A DNA stretch of 64,000 bases from Armatimonadota bacterium (GCA_036504095.1 DASXVS010000071.1:124001-188000), one strand, 5' to 3'; counted from the first letter of the stretch, positions 35,608 to 45,318 are shown. Notes: a model not told the origin generated them from the sequence alone. Made by a program: numbers and translations.

Positions 35608-37131
35608 CTATCCGCCGACGCGGATGGGAGGCCGCTGGGTTGCCGTATTCTTGTTTGCGCGGTCCACCCACTGCTTCTGCTGCGCGGCCAATTCCTTTTC
35701 ACCCATCTGCTGGAATGCCATCAACATCATCTGGTGAATCTGGATGTTCGTGCTGTCCAAACGGCCCGCTTTGACGAACTCGTCGATCGCCTCCTGGCGA
35801 TAGCGCTTCCGGTCATCGGGCGTCTTGGCCGATGCGATGCTGGTGCGGTACATCTCCCCTAGCGCGAGGTGAATCTCAGCGCTGGGATCGATGGCGGCTG
35901 ATTTCTGGAACGCGTCGATAGCCTTGTCATTCTGATGGGCGTCACGGTACAAAGTGCCCATCAATCCGAAGATCGCGGAATCGTGCGGCCGGTCCCTGCT
36001 TGCGGCTTCGTAAGCGGCGATGGCGGCGTTGCGCTTGGACTCGACCACCTTCTTGTCCTTGTTACTCATGTTCTGCCGGTAGTCCGAGAGGGCCTCCGCG
36101 GCCTTGAGGTCCGAAGCCACGATAACCGGCTTGACCTTCTTCCGCTCGGCCTCCAGGAATTTCTGCACTTCCTGCGCCTGTCGCGCTTGCGAAACGCGGC
36201 GGTCCTCGATCTTAATCACGTGGTAACCGAACGCGCTCTCCACCGGGCCCACGATCGTGTTCACTTTGGCGGCGTAGGCGGCGTCCCAGAACGGCTTGAC
36301 CATCATGTTCTTGCCGAACCAGCCGAGGTCGCCGGCCCGTTTGTCGGCGCCGGGCTCATCGGAATTCTTTTGCGCCAGGACGGCGAAGCCGGACGGATCC
36401 TTTTGCGCCTCCGCGGTCAGCTTCGTGGCCAGCGCCTTGGCCTCTTCCTTGGTGCGGGTGATCTTCGGGTTCTTCTCGGCGGATTTCAGGCCTTTCCACT
36501 GGATGAGGATGTGGCGCGCGTTGATCTCCACGTCTTCCGGTTTCAGCAACGGAGAGTTGACGTCCACGTTCTTCTGCAATTTGTCCTGCAGTTTTTTCGT
36601 GATCAGCTCCGTCTTGATCTGATCGCTCTGAGCCTCATATCCGGCCTGCATCTGGTCCAGCATCTGCTGCTGCTGTTCCTTGACGAGATCGAACACGCCA
36701 GACTTCTGTGCCTCGTCCCGCACGCGTTTATCGATTTCGGCCTTCAGTTCGCTGCGGCCAACATCGATGCCCTGCTTCTTCGCCGCGGCGACAAGCATGA
36801 CCTGGTCCTCAAGCATCGTCAGCGCTTGCGGCGCGAGATTGTGCAGCATCAACGGATTGGGAGCCTGCTGTGACATCTGGGAGATATACTTTCTCTCGAA
36901 GTCATCCAATTGTCCCCGCGTGATCTTCTCGCTCCCTACAGTCGCCGCAACCTGATCGCGTTCCGCGATCGCCTGCGCGCGCTGATCGGCCTCGGGAGGC
37001 TTTCGCCCGCCGCCGATTCCGCCCGCGAAGAAGATCGGGAGCATAAGTGCCAAACCTAAGATCGACAGTATGCCCCACCAGGTGTGCTTGCTGCTATCTC
37101 TGAATTTCGTCCGCAAACTCGTCAGACCCAT
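35608..37131 (-). CDS. Membrane-anchored parvulin isomerase with C-terminal TPR repeats (PpiD-like)
   Basis: 507 aa from ATG 37131, preceded by GGAGG at 5 nt. A single N-terminal membrane helix (about 20-38) is followed by a SurA/PpiD N-terminal chaperone region (about 60-200). The parvulin domain (about 205-315) has INARHILIQW and GDLGWFGKNMMVKPFWDAA, both intact, so the isomerase should be active. The C-terminal part (about 360-490) contains at least two TPR-like repeats (AIFGLMGTLYRDAHQNDKAI; DAFQKSAAIDPSAEIHLALG), which PpiD lacks. It likely folds envelope proteins on the outer face of the inner membrane. The combination with TPRs is unusual. Confidence 0.83.
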   Translation of the reverse strand: MGLTSLRTKFRDSSKHTWWGILSILGLALMLPIFFAGGIGGGRKPPEADQRAQAIAERDQVAATVGSEKITRGQLDDFERKYISQMSQQAPNPLMLHNLAPQALTMLEDQVMLVAAAKKQGIDVGRSELKAEIDKRVRDEAQKSGVFDLVKEQQQQMLDQMQAGYEAQSDQIKTELITKKLQDKLQKNVDVNSPLLKPEDVEINARHILIQWKGLKSAEKNPKITRTKEEAKALATKLTAEAQKDPSGFAVLAQKNSDEPGADKRAGDLGWFGKNMMVKPFWDAAYAAKVNTIVGPVESAFGYHVIKIEDRRVSQARQAQEVQKFLEAERKKVKPVIVASDLKAAEALSDYRQNMSNKDKKVVESKRNAAIAAYEAASRDRPHDSAIFGLMGTLYRDAHQNDKAIDAFQKSAAIDPSAEIHLALGEMYRTSIASAKTPDDRKRYRQEAIDEFVKAGRLDSTNIQIHQMMLMAFQQMGEKELAAQQKQWVDRANKNTATQRPPIRVGG

Positions 37132-37282
37132 TGATTCCTCCAAGATTAACGCCCGTGTCGGGCTATCTCATGATACTTCGCATCGGACCCAGTGTCAATT
37201 GAGAAGGCAGGCTGGCAATGGACGAAGCCTTTCGCGCTCGCATCGGGAACGCCCCGGGCGAAATTGAGCATTGTATAGAGTG

Positions 37283-39700
37283 ATGACACCAACGGAAGAC
37301 AAGACGAAGACGCTGGAACTGCCTATTACCGGCATGTCCTGCGCGGCATGTGCGCGCCACGTTGAGAAGGCGCTGAAGGGCGTCCCGGGCGTCGCGGACG
37401 CCTCGGTCAACTACGCGTCCGGCTACGCCACTATCGAATCCGCTCCCGGAACGCCGATCACCGATTTTGTGGCCGCCGTTGAAGAAGCCGGATACGGGGC
37501 CGAAGCGCCGAACGAAGTAACTTTCATCCTCGAAGGCGCCACGCCCGACACCCTCACCATGGTGCGTGCCATTCCCGGCGTTCTGTCCGCCAGCCTGGAG
37601 GCGGACCACCTTGCGGCCACCTACCTGCCGTCGATCGTCGCGCCGCGCGACATCCGCGCGTCACTGCGCGAAAGCGGCGTCCGCGCTACGCGGGATTCCG
37701 AGACCCGGCCCGCGGACGAAACGGACGACGAACTCCGCGCACTCCGCACACGGCTCACTGTCGCCATAGCGTTCAGTCTGCCGACCCTCGTGATTTCGAT
37801 GGGCGACCTCATGTTCCCGGGTCGCAACTGGGTGCTGTTGGCGCTGACACTTCCGGTGGTGATCTACAGCGGGGGCCGCTTCTATTCGTCTGCCTGGCAC
37901 GCCGCAAAGCGCCGGTTGGCGGACATGAACACCTTGATAGCGTTGGGCACCGGCGCCGCCTTGCTTTATAGCGTGGCGGCCACGGTTGCGCCGCAATCGG
38001 TACAGCCGCACGCTGCTCACGGAGCGATGGTCCACGTGTATTACGAGGCGGCCGGGGTCATTATCACCCTCATCCTGCTCGGCCGGGTCATGGAGGCGCG
38101 TGCCCGCCGCCGCACAGGCTCCGCGATCCGCGCACTGCTCGACCTTCAGCCGCACACGGCGCGACTGCTCGCCGATGGCGTGGAATCGGAGATCGCTGTC
38201 GAGGACTTGGAACTGGACGACATCATTGTCGTCCGCCCGGGCGATCGGGTGCCCGTTGACGGCGTGGTCGTATCCGGCGCATCCGCGGTTGATGAGGCGA
38301 TGCTCACGGGCGAGAGCATCCCCGTGTCCAAAGGGGCCGGCGACGAGGTCTACGGCGCGACGCTCAACACCACCGGCGCGTTCCAATTTAGGGCGACCAG
38401 AGTCGGTCGCGACACGGCCTTGCAGCGTATCGTGGGAATGGTCCGCCAGGCTCAGGGACGCCGCGCGCCGATTCAACATCTGGCGGATGAGATCGCCGCC
38501 ATTTTCGTGCCGGTGGTCGTTGCGATCTCGGTCGTCGCGTTCGCGGCGTGGATGGTGTTCGGACCGCCCGAGACGCGCCTGAATGACGCTATGACCGCCT
38601 TGGTCACGGTGTTGATCATCGCATGTCCTTGTGCGCTCGGCCTTGCGACGCCAACGGCGGTGATGGTCGGCTCCGGCGTCGGCGCCACGCACGGCATACT
38701 CGTGAAAGGCGCGGACGCGCTGCAGGCGATGGCCGGAATCGATACGGTGGTGCTGGATAAGACGGGCACCATCACCGAGGGCAAACCGCGGGTGACCGAC
38801 ATCATCCCCCTGATCCCCGACTTGACCGAGGATGCGCTTCTGAGCCTGGGCGCGGCCGTTGAACACGGATCTGAACACCCGCTTGGCGAGGCGGTCGTGA
38901 GAGCCGCAGCGGAGCGCGGTCTTGTCGTTCCGGCGGCCTCCGAATTTGTCGCCACGCCTGGCCAGGGTGTCCGCGCGATGGTCGGAACATCGAGCGTTCT
39001 CGCGGGAACGGCGCGCTACCTTGAGGGCGAATCCATACCGGCCCGCGATTCCGGGACTCGCGTAGAATCGCTCGCATCAGAAGGCAAGACCCCGATCCTG
39101 ATCGCCGTCGATGGCCGCCTGGCCGGCATCGTGGCCGCCGCCGATGTCGAGAAGGCGTCCAGCCGTTCGGCTGTTGAGAATCTCAAGCGAATGGGTATGG
39201 ACGTGGTGATGATCACGGGCGATCACGAGGCGACGGCCCGCGCGGTGGCGTCGCGCGTCGGGATCGCCCGCGTGCTTGCCCGCGTTCTTCCGGATCACAA
39301 GGCCGCGGAGGTTCAGCGTCTTCAGGCGGAGGGCAGCAAGGTGGCTATGGTCGGCGACGGCATCAATGACGCCCCCGCGTTGGTCCAGGCCAATGTGGGA
39401 GTCGCCATCGGCGCCGGCGCCGATGTGGCTATCGAAGCCGCGGACGTTACGCTGTCGCGGGGGGACCTGCAGGGCGTCGCCACTGCCGTGCGCCTCGCGC
39501 GGGCCACGATGCGCACAATCAGGCAGAACCTGTTCTGGGCGTTCGTCTACAACGTGATCGGCATCCCCATCGCGGCCGGCGTCCTGTATCCCGCGTTCCA
39601 CATCCGCCTGAACCCGATGCTGGCCAGCGCGGCGATGAGTCTAAGCAGCGTCAGCGTGGTCTCCAACAGCCTCAGGCTGAGACGTTTTCGAGACAAGTGA
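37283..39700 (+). CDS. copA: Cu+-exporting P1B-type ATPase CopA
   Basis: 805 aa from ATG 37283. The N-terminal metal-binding domain carries CAAC (Cys20/Cys23). A second HMA-like fold (about 73-132) has no CxxC and is probably degenerate. The membrane Cu+ site is [10 protein letters not shown] (Cys448/Cys450) with the [11 protein letters not shown] motif of the last helix. Cytoplasmic motifs are TGES, DKTGT (Asp492 phosphorylated), SEHPLGEA and [10 protein letters not shown]. It exports Cu+ from the cytoplasm using ATP. A 68-aa copper-chaperone gene follows after 48 nt. No CsoR/CueR-type regulator is nearby. Confidence 0.95.
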   Translation: MTPTEDKTKTLELPITGMSCAACARHVEKALKGVPGVADASVNYASGYATIESAPGTPITDFVAAVEEAGYGAEAPNEVTFILEGATPDTLTMVRAIPGVLSASLEADHLAATYLPSIVAPRDIRASLRESGVRATRDSETRPADETDDELRALRTRLTVAIAFSLPTLVISMGDLMFPGRNWVLLALTLPVVIYSGGRFYSSAWHAAKRRLADMNTLIALGTGAALLYSVAATVAPQSVQPHAAHGAMVHVYYEAAGVIITLILLGRVMEARARRRTGSAIRALLDLQPHTARLLADGVESEIAVEDLELDDIIVVRPGDRVPVDGVVVSGASAVDEAMLTGESIPVSKGAGDEVYGATLNTTGAFQFRATRVGRDTALQRIVGMVRQAQGRRAPIQHLADEIAAIFVPVVVAISVVAFAAWMVFGPPETRLNDAMTALVTVLIIACPCALGLATPTAVMVGSGVGATHGILVKGADALQAMAGIDTVVLDKTGTITEGKPRVTDIIPLIPDLTEDALLSLGAAVEHGSEHPLGEAVVRAAAERGLVVPAASEFVATPGQGVRAMVGTSSVLAGTARYLEGESIPARDSGTRVESLASEGKTPILIAVDGRLAGIVAAADVEKASSRSAVENLKRMGMDVVMITGDHEATARAVASRVGIARVLARVLPDHKAAEVQRLQAEGSKVAMVGDGINDAPALVQANVGVAIGAGADVAIEAADVTLSRGDLQGVATAVRLARATMRTIRQNLFWAFVYNVIGIPIAAGVLYPAFHIRLNPMLASAAMSLSSVSVVSNSLRLRRFRDK

Positions 39701-39748
39701 TCGAACACCGCGGCGGATCGCCGCAAACCGTAACGAAAGGCAATTCAA

Positions 39749-39955
39749 ATGGCAACCATCAAATATGTGGCCCCCAACATCAAATGCGAGGGCTGTGCGG
39801 AGACAATCTCCAGCGCGCTGTCCGGCATAGCCGGCGTGTACAACGTCAAGGTCGATATCCCGGAAAAGGTCGTCACCGTCGAATACGATGAGGACACTGT
39901 CTCGGGAACCACCCTGAAAACCGCCCTGGCCGATTCGGGCTTCCCGGCCGAATAG
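39749..39955 (+). CDS. copZ: Copper chaperone, single HMA domain (CopZ-like)
   Basis: 68 aa, a complete HMA fold: IKYVAPNIKCEGCAETIS with metal-binding Cys13/Cys16, GVYNVKVDIPEKVVTVEYDED, and the terminal helix LKTALADSGF. The Met usually before the first Cys (MxCxxC) is Ile-Lys here, though Cu+ binding should be retained. GAAAGG precedes the ATG. Adjacent copA is its expected delivery partner in the cytoplasm. Confidence 0.88.
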   Translation: MATIKYVAPNIKCEGCAETISSALSGIAGVYNVKVDIPEKVVTVEYDEDTVSGTTLKTALADSGFPAE

Positions 39956-40101
39956 ATGAGGGTCCCGCCTCCAACCGCCGTCGCTGCGAACAGGAGTTGC
40001 ATAGTGACGTCGTGATGCGCCATCGTTAATCGGGTGAGGTCCGTTGGCGCAGCGGAACCCGCCCGCGATCGCGCCGAATAACCGCTATTCCGGGGACGCA
40101 A

Positions 40102-40842
40102 ATGGACCATCCGCTCTCGGCGAAGGAACAGATCGAGATCGATTTCTGGAGGGACTCTCGGGAAGAGAGCCCGGGTGCGGATTCGATACGCAACATCGTC
40201 AACAAGTTCAGCGAATCGAGGGTTCTGCTGGCCAAACTACAGCATTTTGATGAACTGTTCCGTGGGGGTATGATCCTGGAGCTCGGCGCGGGTCAGGGCT
40301 GGGCGTCGTGCTTCGTCAAGCGTCTCTACCCGGGGGCCACGGTTATCGCCACCGACATCAGCGAATACGCCGTTCGGTCGGTCCCCAAGTGGGAGCGCTT
40401 CTTCGAAACGAAGCTTGACAAAACGGTTGCCTGTCGCAGCTACGAGATGCCTTTCGATGATGGCAGCATCGATCTCGTCTGGTGCTTTCAAGCGGCTCAC
40501 CACTTCGTCGCGCATCGGCGCACGTTCGCCGAGCTTCGCAGAGTCCTGCGGCCCGGAGGCGCGGGTCTTTACCTTCATGAGCCGGCGTGCTGCCCATTCA
40601 TTCACAGGCTCGCGCGCGCCCGCGTTAATGCGAAGCGACCGGCAGTCCCTGAAGACGTGTTGAAATGTTCGGAAATGCGGAGGCTTGCCCGGGATGCGGG
40701 ATTCTCGGTGGAGTTGCGGCGGGACCCAACCACGACAAGTCGCAACCCGATCGAAACGGTGTATTACTTGGTGCTGCAACGCTCCCGACTCCTCCGAGCA
40801 TTGCTCCCCTGTACTACGGACTTCGTGTTCCGGAAGGCGTGA
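40102..40842 (+). CDS. Class I SAM-dependent methyltransferase
   Basis: 246 aa. SAM-binding motif I is MILELGAGQGWASCFVKRL (about 57-75), followed by VIATDISEYAV (motif II acid) and LRRVLRPGGAGLYLHEPA (about 141, motif after beta 5). This matches Methyltransf_11/25-type enzymes acting on small molecules or lipids. It starts 146 nt after copZ and ends before a long hairpin. Substrate unknown; no neighbouring pathway helps. Confidence 0.8.
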   Translation: MDHPLSAKEQIEIDFWRDSREESPGADSIRNIVNKFSESRVLLAKLQHFDELFRGGMILELGAGQGWASCFVKRLYPGATVIATDISEYAVRSVPKWERFFETKLDKTVACRSYEMPFDDGSIDLVWCFQAAHHFVAHRRTFAELRRVLRPGGAGLYLHEPACCPFIHRLARARVNAKRPAVPEDVLKCSEMRRLARDAGFSVELRRDPTTTSRNPIETVYYLVLQRSRLLRALLPCTTDFVFRKA

Positions 40843-40912
40843 GCGGGAAAGCTGCCCCGCAAGGGCAGTCACGCAGACTTTTCGGTTGACGTGGGCTCAA
40901 CCTGAACAATAA

Positions 40913-40947
40913 AGCGAGGCACGAGGGGCAGCCCCTCGTGCCTCGCT
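40913..40947 (-). terminator. Long perfect hairpin, terminator for the PHP-PKD-dockerin gene
   Basis: A 16-bp perfect stem (40913-40928 with 40932-40947) lies between two convergent genes. On the minus strand it is followed by TTTATTGTT, which fits termination of the gene ending at 40967. No T-run follows on the plus strand, but it could still act on the methyltransferase transcript. Confidence 0.75.
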
Positions 40948-40966
40948 GCATCTGTGAACGGGGCCC

Positions 40967-43015
40967 CTACGGCCAGGTTTTGATCGTTCCGGCGAGGAAC
41001 CGCTGAAGGCGCAGCACGTCCAGAATGGTCAGTTGCTTGTCGCCCGGAAGGTGTTTCACCGGGTCGGCGGCGGCGGGCGGGAACACGTCCGCGCGCGTCA
41101 ATTGCGCACTGTCGGAAGGCGCCAACCCGGCAACCACTCGGGACAGGCAGGCGACGTCTTCGGCGTTGATTTGACCGTCGCCGTTGACATCGCCGTATAG
41201 CGGTGTGGCGGGGGCGCCCGCACCGATCCAGACTCGTGTAATGGACACGTCCTGCGTTCCGTTGGCGTAGGTAACGGTCACGCGCGGGTAGTACTCGCCC
41301 GGTGTCGTATAAACGTGTTTGGTCTGCCCGTCGAACTGGCCATCCGGCGCGTTGGCATCCGAGTTGGCTTCCGTCTCCACCACGCCGTCACCGAAGTCCC
41401 ATTTGTACGAGACCACATTGGCTGCGCGCGGTGCGTGATAGCCGTCCGTGCCGCCGGCGACCTGGAAGTCGCGATGCATCCAGATCGGGGCAGTAAAGGA
41501 GACTGTGCCGTCCGTCTGCTGAACGCGGATGTAGTAATACCGTTCGATGCGCCCGCTGCCGGTCGCGTCAAACCATAGGGTCGCCGGCGCGGTCCCCTGC
41601 GGAGCAGGAATCGGAGGGGCATCGAACTGCGTTGAGGTGTACGGGGTGGTGATGTTCGATGCGCGGAGCTGAGCGGCCGGCTGATCGCCGAGGAGGCTGA
41701 AATTCCATACCGCCGTATTGCCGGTAACGGTTGCCTTGGACAGGGGCAGCGTCTTGACGACTGCGCCGCGGTTGGTAATGACCTGAACGCTTGTGTTATC
41801 CAGCAGCAGGCCGGCGCCGCGCGAGATCTCCAACCGGCACCGGTTGTTCTGAACATCGGCCGGGTCGAAGTCCCGCGAGCCCATCCAGCGCAGCCCGCGT
41901 GAAACGGCGGACACCGTGAATTTCAGCGAGATCGCCTTGGCGTGCGGGTTAATGGGATCGGTCACCTTGTCTTCAGAAGAAAACACGCGACGGGCCCGGA
42001 GCGCGCCCAGCATCGATGCCTGCGCGCTGGCGGGAGAGAGGTACTGGATGAAGGTCGCCCATATCCCGGTATCGGTGAGGATCCCATCCGGAGAACGGAG
42101 CGAGCCATAACGGTCGGAGTGGTTGTCTTCGCCATTGGTGGGGCCGAGATGCCACCCGTTGTCCAGCGCCAACTGGAAATACGGTTCGTTGTATTTCGCG
42201 CCGTAGAACCCTGCGGTCGTGCCGGGTTCAGAGCGGCTGCTCATTTCCATGAGGGTTACGTACGGGTCCATTACGGGAACCCATTCGAGCTTCCGCCACC
42301 AGTTGTCGTACCACCACATACACGGATCCGCGAGCGCGCAGCCCGGGTACAGGTTCGGGTGGTTAATCTGAACAACCACCGTTCCGCCCAACGGCGAGAC
42401 GGAGTGGTCCAGAACCCATTGCCAAAGCGACTGCGTTGTTGTTGGCCCGGGTCCGTAGTTATGCCACCAGATGGCCTTCGTATTCGTCGCCTCGGTCCAT
42501 CCTCCGCCGCGGTCTGCGGCGCCTGCGCGGTCCGATGCGCCGTACACGCTGAGATGGCCCGCGCCCTGGGCGACTTTCACGGTCGTATACGAAGCGGCGT
42601 TGGTCCACTCGAAGCCCCACAGGGCGATCATCGTGCCGGGCTGATTGGAAGGCCCCGGCGTGGTCGCCGCGCGAGACTGGCTGATGATCGACTGGTACAC
42701 GGAGGAGGTAAGATACTCGCCGTGATCCGAGGTGGCGAAACACGTCAGTCCTGCCCCTTTGGCCGCGGCTGCCGCCGTGGTGAGCGAGGCCGCGGTCGGT
42801 CCACCGGCTCCAAACACGTCTCCGTCGGACGCCGCCGTGTGCGAGTGCAGGTTTGCGCGAAAGAGGTCTACGTCTGCCCGCGCTTGTGGACCCCGCAGGA
42901 GCGCCGCGCCCATCATCAAAACGGCAGCGGCGACTCGCATGCGTCGTGTGTACGCGGGTTGCGGCATTGGGACTGTGAACTGATTTCTACGCCTGGCGTG
43001 GTTCATAGAGTGCAT
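40967..43015 (-). CDS. Secreted PHP-domain protein with PKD and dockerin-like modules
   Basis: 682 aa. GGAG lies 6 nt before ATG 43015. An N-terminal signal region ends near GPQARA (about residue 47). The PHP-type metal-dependent hydrolase region (about 50-330) shows ANLHSHTAASDGD, FATSDHGEYL, WWHNYGP, INHPNLYPG and GEDNHSDRYG. A PKD-like domain follows (about 535-605: YKWDFGDGVVETEA... and YTTPGEYYPRVTVTY). The C-terminus (about 612-682) is a dockerin-like pair of Ca-binding loops, GDVNGDGQINAEDVACL and LPGDKQLTILDVLRLQRFL. Together this is a large extracellular phosphoesterase-like protein; the substrate is unknown. No cohesin is present in the window. Confidence 0.8.
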   Translation of the reverse strand: MHSMNHARRRNQFTVPMPQPAYTRRMRVAAAVLMMGAALLRGPQARADVDLFRANLHSHTAASDGDVFGAGGPTAASLTTAAAAAKGAGLTCFATSDHGEYLTSSVYQSIISQSRAATTPGPSNQPGTMIALWGFEWTNAASYTTVKVAQGAGHLSVYGASDRAGAADRGGGWTEATNTKAIWWHNYGPGPTTTQSLWQWVLDHSVSPLGGTVVVQINHPNLYPGCALADPCMWWYDNWWRKLEWVPVMDPYVTLMEMSSRSEPGTTAGFYGAKYNEPYFQLALDNGWHLGPTNGEDNHSDRYGSLRSPDGILTDTGIWATFIQYLSPASAQASMLGALRARRVFSSEDKVTDPINPHAKAISLKFTVSAVSRGLRWMGSRDFDPADVQNNRCRLEISRGAGLLLDNTSVQVITNRGAVVKTLPLSKATVTGNTAVWNFSLLGDQPAAQLRASNITTPYTSTQFDAPPIPAPQGTAPATLWFDATGSGRIERYYYIRVQQTDGTVSFTAPIWMHRDFQVAGGTDGYHAPRAANVVSYKWDFGDGVVETEANSDANAPDGQFDGQTKHVYTTPGEYYPRVTVTYANGTQDVSITRVWIGAGAPATPLYGDVNGDGQINAEDVACLSRVVAGLAPSDSAQLTRADVFPPAAADPVKHLPGDKQLTILDVLRLQRFLAGTIKTWP

Positions 43016-43246
43016 CGGCTACTCCGGCCAGTGAAAAGGACCTCCGTCGTGAACGCGCAATCGCATTCCCGCCCGCGCGCCGGCCAGTCGCACGGGTTGG
43101 AGGCAGAGCCAGCAAATCCATTGTCCAGCGCGTAACAACGCGAATGGAACCCCATCATTCTACATCGTGCAAGATACGTGCCGCAACCGCCCGCCGGCGG
43201 AATTTGGCAGCCGGGCGTGAAACCAGGACTCTCGTTGCCCAGGCGT

Positions 43247-43255
43247 TGCTATAAT
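43247..43255 (+). promoter_or_regulatory. Extended -10 promoter for the TldE/PmbA-like gene
   Basis: TGCTATAAT (TGn followed by a perfect TATAAT, 43247-43255) lies 76 nt before ATG 43332. No good -35 is visible at the expected distance, as is normal for extended -10 promoters. The rest of the 316-nt divergent gap (43016-43331) shows no other element I can support. Confidence 0.55.
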
Positions 43256-43331
43256 GGCCGCGTCCCTCTATCTTCGAAACATCGCGTACCGGGCGGGCGT
43301 TCCAATCCGCAACCGGCAAAGGACTGATACC

Positions 43332-44621
43332 ATGATGAACCGCAATGACGCTTTGAATAAGGTCGAGCAAACCCTCGCTCTCGTGTCCTCGGACACCGCT
43401 ACCGTGAGCCTTTCCGCCAACAGAGAGGGAGCGACCCGTTACGCCAACAACATCATCACGCAAAATGTTGCCGCTGACCGGATAACGCTCCGCGTTTCCG
43501 CCGCGTTCGGGCAGAAGGTTGGCATCGCGACAACCAACCAACTCGATGCGGATTCCCTCGCGGATGCGGTCAAGCGAGCGGAAGACGCCGCCAGGGCCTC
43601 CGATCCGGATCTGGAATACTTGCCCCCGCTCGGAGCTCAGGATTACCCCGAAATCCACGGGCACTCGGCCGATACCGCGGCGGCCGGCCCGCAGGATCGC
43701 GCGCGCATTGTCGCGGCGCTGACCGGCGCGCCGCGCAATGCCGGATACCGCGCGGCGGGCAGCGTCACAGTATCCGAAAACTTCGATGCCATCGGCACGT
43801 CCACCGGGCTCCGCGCGTATCACCCGTATACCAACGCGCGCGTCCTCTGCACCGTTATCGCGGACGGCGCCAGTGGTTGGGCCGGCGCGGGATCGTACGA
43901 CCTCGCTTCCATTTCAATTGACGAGATCGCGGAGCGGGCTTTCCGCAAGGGAGAGGACGCCCGCAACCCGGTTGAGGTCGAGGCGGGCCCCACCACGGTC
44001 ATCCTCGAACCGCAGGCGGTTGCCGATCTGCTGGAATACCTGGTCTGGGATATGGACGCAAAGGCAGCCGACGAAGGCCGCAGCGTCTTCACCGGCAAGG
44101 AAGGAACCCGGGTCGCGGGACCCGAGATCACGGTCCGGTCCCAACCGGCCCATCCGCTCGTTCCCGGATCCCCTTTCCTCGCCGATGGCGCCGCGGCATC
44201 GGACGTCCAATGGCTCGACGCCGGAACCGTAAAGAGCCTCAAAACGAGCCGTTTCTGGGCTCAGAAAACCGGACGCGAGCGCGTCGGCATGCCCGGAAAC
44301 GTCATCATGGATGGTGGCAGCGCCTCTACACAGGATCTCGTCGCGCGAGTCGAGCGCGGCCTCCTGGTCACGCGATTCTGGTACATCCGCACCGTCGACC
44401 CGATGAAGCAATTGCTTACAGGGATGACGCGGGATGGCGTGTACCGCATCGAAGACGGGAAGATTGCCGGCGCGGCGCTGAACATGCGCTTCAATGAGAG
44501 CCCGCTCCGCATGCTTGCCAACGTGAAGGCTCTCGGCACGCCCGTCGCAACACGTGAAGAGGTTGTCGCCCCTGCCCTGCTGATCAACGATTTCCATTTC
44601 ACGTCGGTCACCCGGTTTTGA
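43332..44621 (+). CDS. TldD/PmbA (TldE)-family protein
   Basis: 429 aa from ATG 43332; the 26-residue extension in the longer frame would cover the promoter. The family forms TldD/TldE heteromers that degrade small peptides or mature modified peptides. TRYANNIITQNVA (about 37-49) and the C-terminal RIEDGKIAGAALNMRFNESPLRML segment (interrupted in print, about 375-400) are characteristic. The TldD metalloprotease HExxxH motif is absent, so this is the non-catalytic TldE/PmbA-type partner. A TldD gene is not in the window. Gene direction and a single-gene unit suggest the partner is encoded elsewhere or upstream outside the window. Confidence 0.85.
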   Translation: MMNRNDALNKVEQTLALVSSDTATVSLSANREGATRYANNIITQNVAADRITLRVSAAFGQKVGIATTNQLDADSLADAVKRAEDAARASDPDLEYLPPLGAQDYPEIHGHSADTAAAGPQDRARIVAALTGAPRNAGYRAAGSVTVSENFDAIGTSTGLRAYHPYTNARVLCTVIADGASGWAGAGSYDLASISIDEIAERAFRKGEDARNPVEVEAGPTTVILEPQAVADLLEYLVWDMDAKAADEGRSVFTGKEGTRVAGPEITVRSQPAHPLVPGSPFLADGAAASDVQWLDAGTVKSLKTSRFWAQKTGRERVGMPGNVIMDGGSASTQDLVARVERGLLVTRFWYIRTVDPMKQLLTGMTRDGVYRIEDGKIAGAALNMRFNESPLRMLANVKALGTPVATREEVVAPALLINDFHFTSVTRF

Positions 44622-44712
44622 GGTCAGCCGTCCAGGCGTTTTATCGAGGGCTGTCCATGTTCCATCTTCCGGTTAGCAGAAGCTGCGTTCACCCGGTTGG
44701 TTCCCCGTTTGC

Positions 44713-44740
44713 GGGAACCTGCGGCCGGGTCGCTGTTGTT
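44713..44740 (+). promoter_or_regulatory. Candidate ECF-type promoter overlapping a hairpin, upstream of the ECF sigma gene
   Basis: GGGAAC at 44713-44718 followed after 16 nt by GTTGTT resembles ECF promoters (GGAAC...GTT). The -35 forms the right arm of a 7-bp inverted repeat (GGTTCCC 44699-44705 / GGGAACC 44713-44719). A similar GGGAAC element occurs upstream of the porin gene at 45716. Autoregulation is inference. Confidence 0.3.
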
Positions 44741-44763
44741 ACAGAGTCAGGAGGCGTGCAACC

Positions 44764-45318
44764 ATAACTCGCACCATATCCGCCGCCGACGAGTTCGAGG
44801 CGTTGTTAGCCCCGCAGCTCGACGCATTATACCGCACCGCCCGCCGCATGACGCGTAATGTGGACGATGCTGAAGACCTTGTTCAGGATACCGCCGTGCG
44901 CGCTTTCCGCGCGTTCGCCCAGTTCCAGAAGGGAACCAACTTCCGGGCCTGGATTTTCCGGGTCCTGACGACAACGTTTATCAACCGCCAGCGAGCGATG
45001 GGCCGGCAGCCGGTCATCGAGTCAGTGGATGAAGAGCACGCCGCCGGGGTGTACGATCATATCGCCGACGAAGCGCCTACACCGGAGGCTGCCGTGCTGG
45101 AGAGACTCAGTGTTGAGGACATCATCGGCGCTATGGATTCGCTGCCCCAGGATTTCGCCGCCGCGGTGCAGATGGCGGATGTGGAAGGCATGGACTATCA
45201 GGAGGTTGCTGACGCGCTTGGCATCCCGCTCGGTACGGTGCGATCCCGCCTCCATCGCGGGAGGAGATTGCTCAGGAGCGCCCTGTCACACATGGTTGCT
45301 CCGGAGGTAACGGAATGA
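44764..45318 (+). CDS. ECF (group 4) RNA polymerase sigma factor
   Basis: About 184 aa. Region 2 is FEALLAPQLDALYRTARRM then VDDAEDLVQDTAVRAFRAF; region 4 is LPQDFAAAVQMADVEGMDYQEV...LGIPLGTVRSRLHRGRRLL. The conserved protein appears to begin at residue ITRTISADEF, whose first codon is ATA 44764, exactly 9 nt after a strong AGGAGG (44749-44754); no ATG, GTG or in-frame alternative lies there. The next standard codon is TTG 44803, which would cut into region 2 and has no good Shine-Dalgarno. I therefore place the start at ATA with reservation. The stop overlaps the anti-sigma ATG (ATGA). Confidence 0.82.
   Translation: MTRTISAADEFEALLAPQLDALYRTARRMTRNVDDAEDLVQDTAVRAFRAFAQFQKGTNFRAWIFRVLTTTFINRQRAMGRQPVIESVDEEHAAGVYDHIADEAPTPEAAVLERLSVEDIIGAMDSLPQDFAAAVQMADVEGMDYQEVADALGIPLGTVRSRLHRGRRLLRSALSHMVAPEVTE

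Noticed and set aside
37661-38878. 405-codon minus-strand open frame
   Set aside because: Antisense to the intact copA gene; His/Arg-rich shadow translation.
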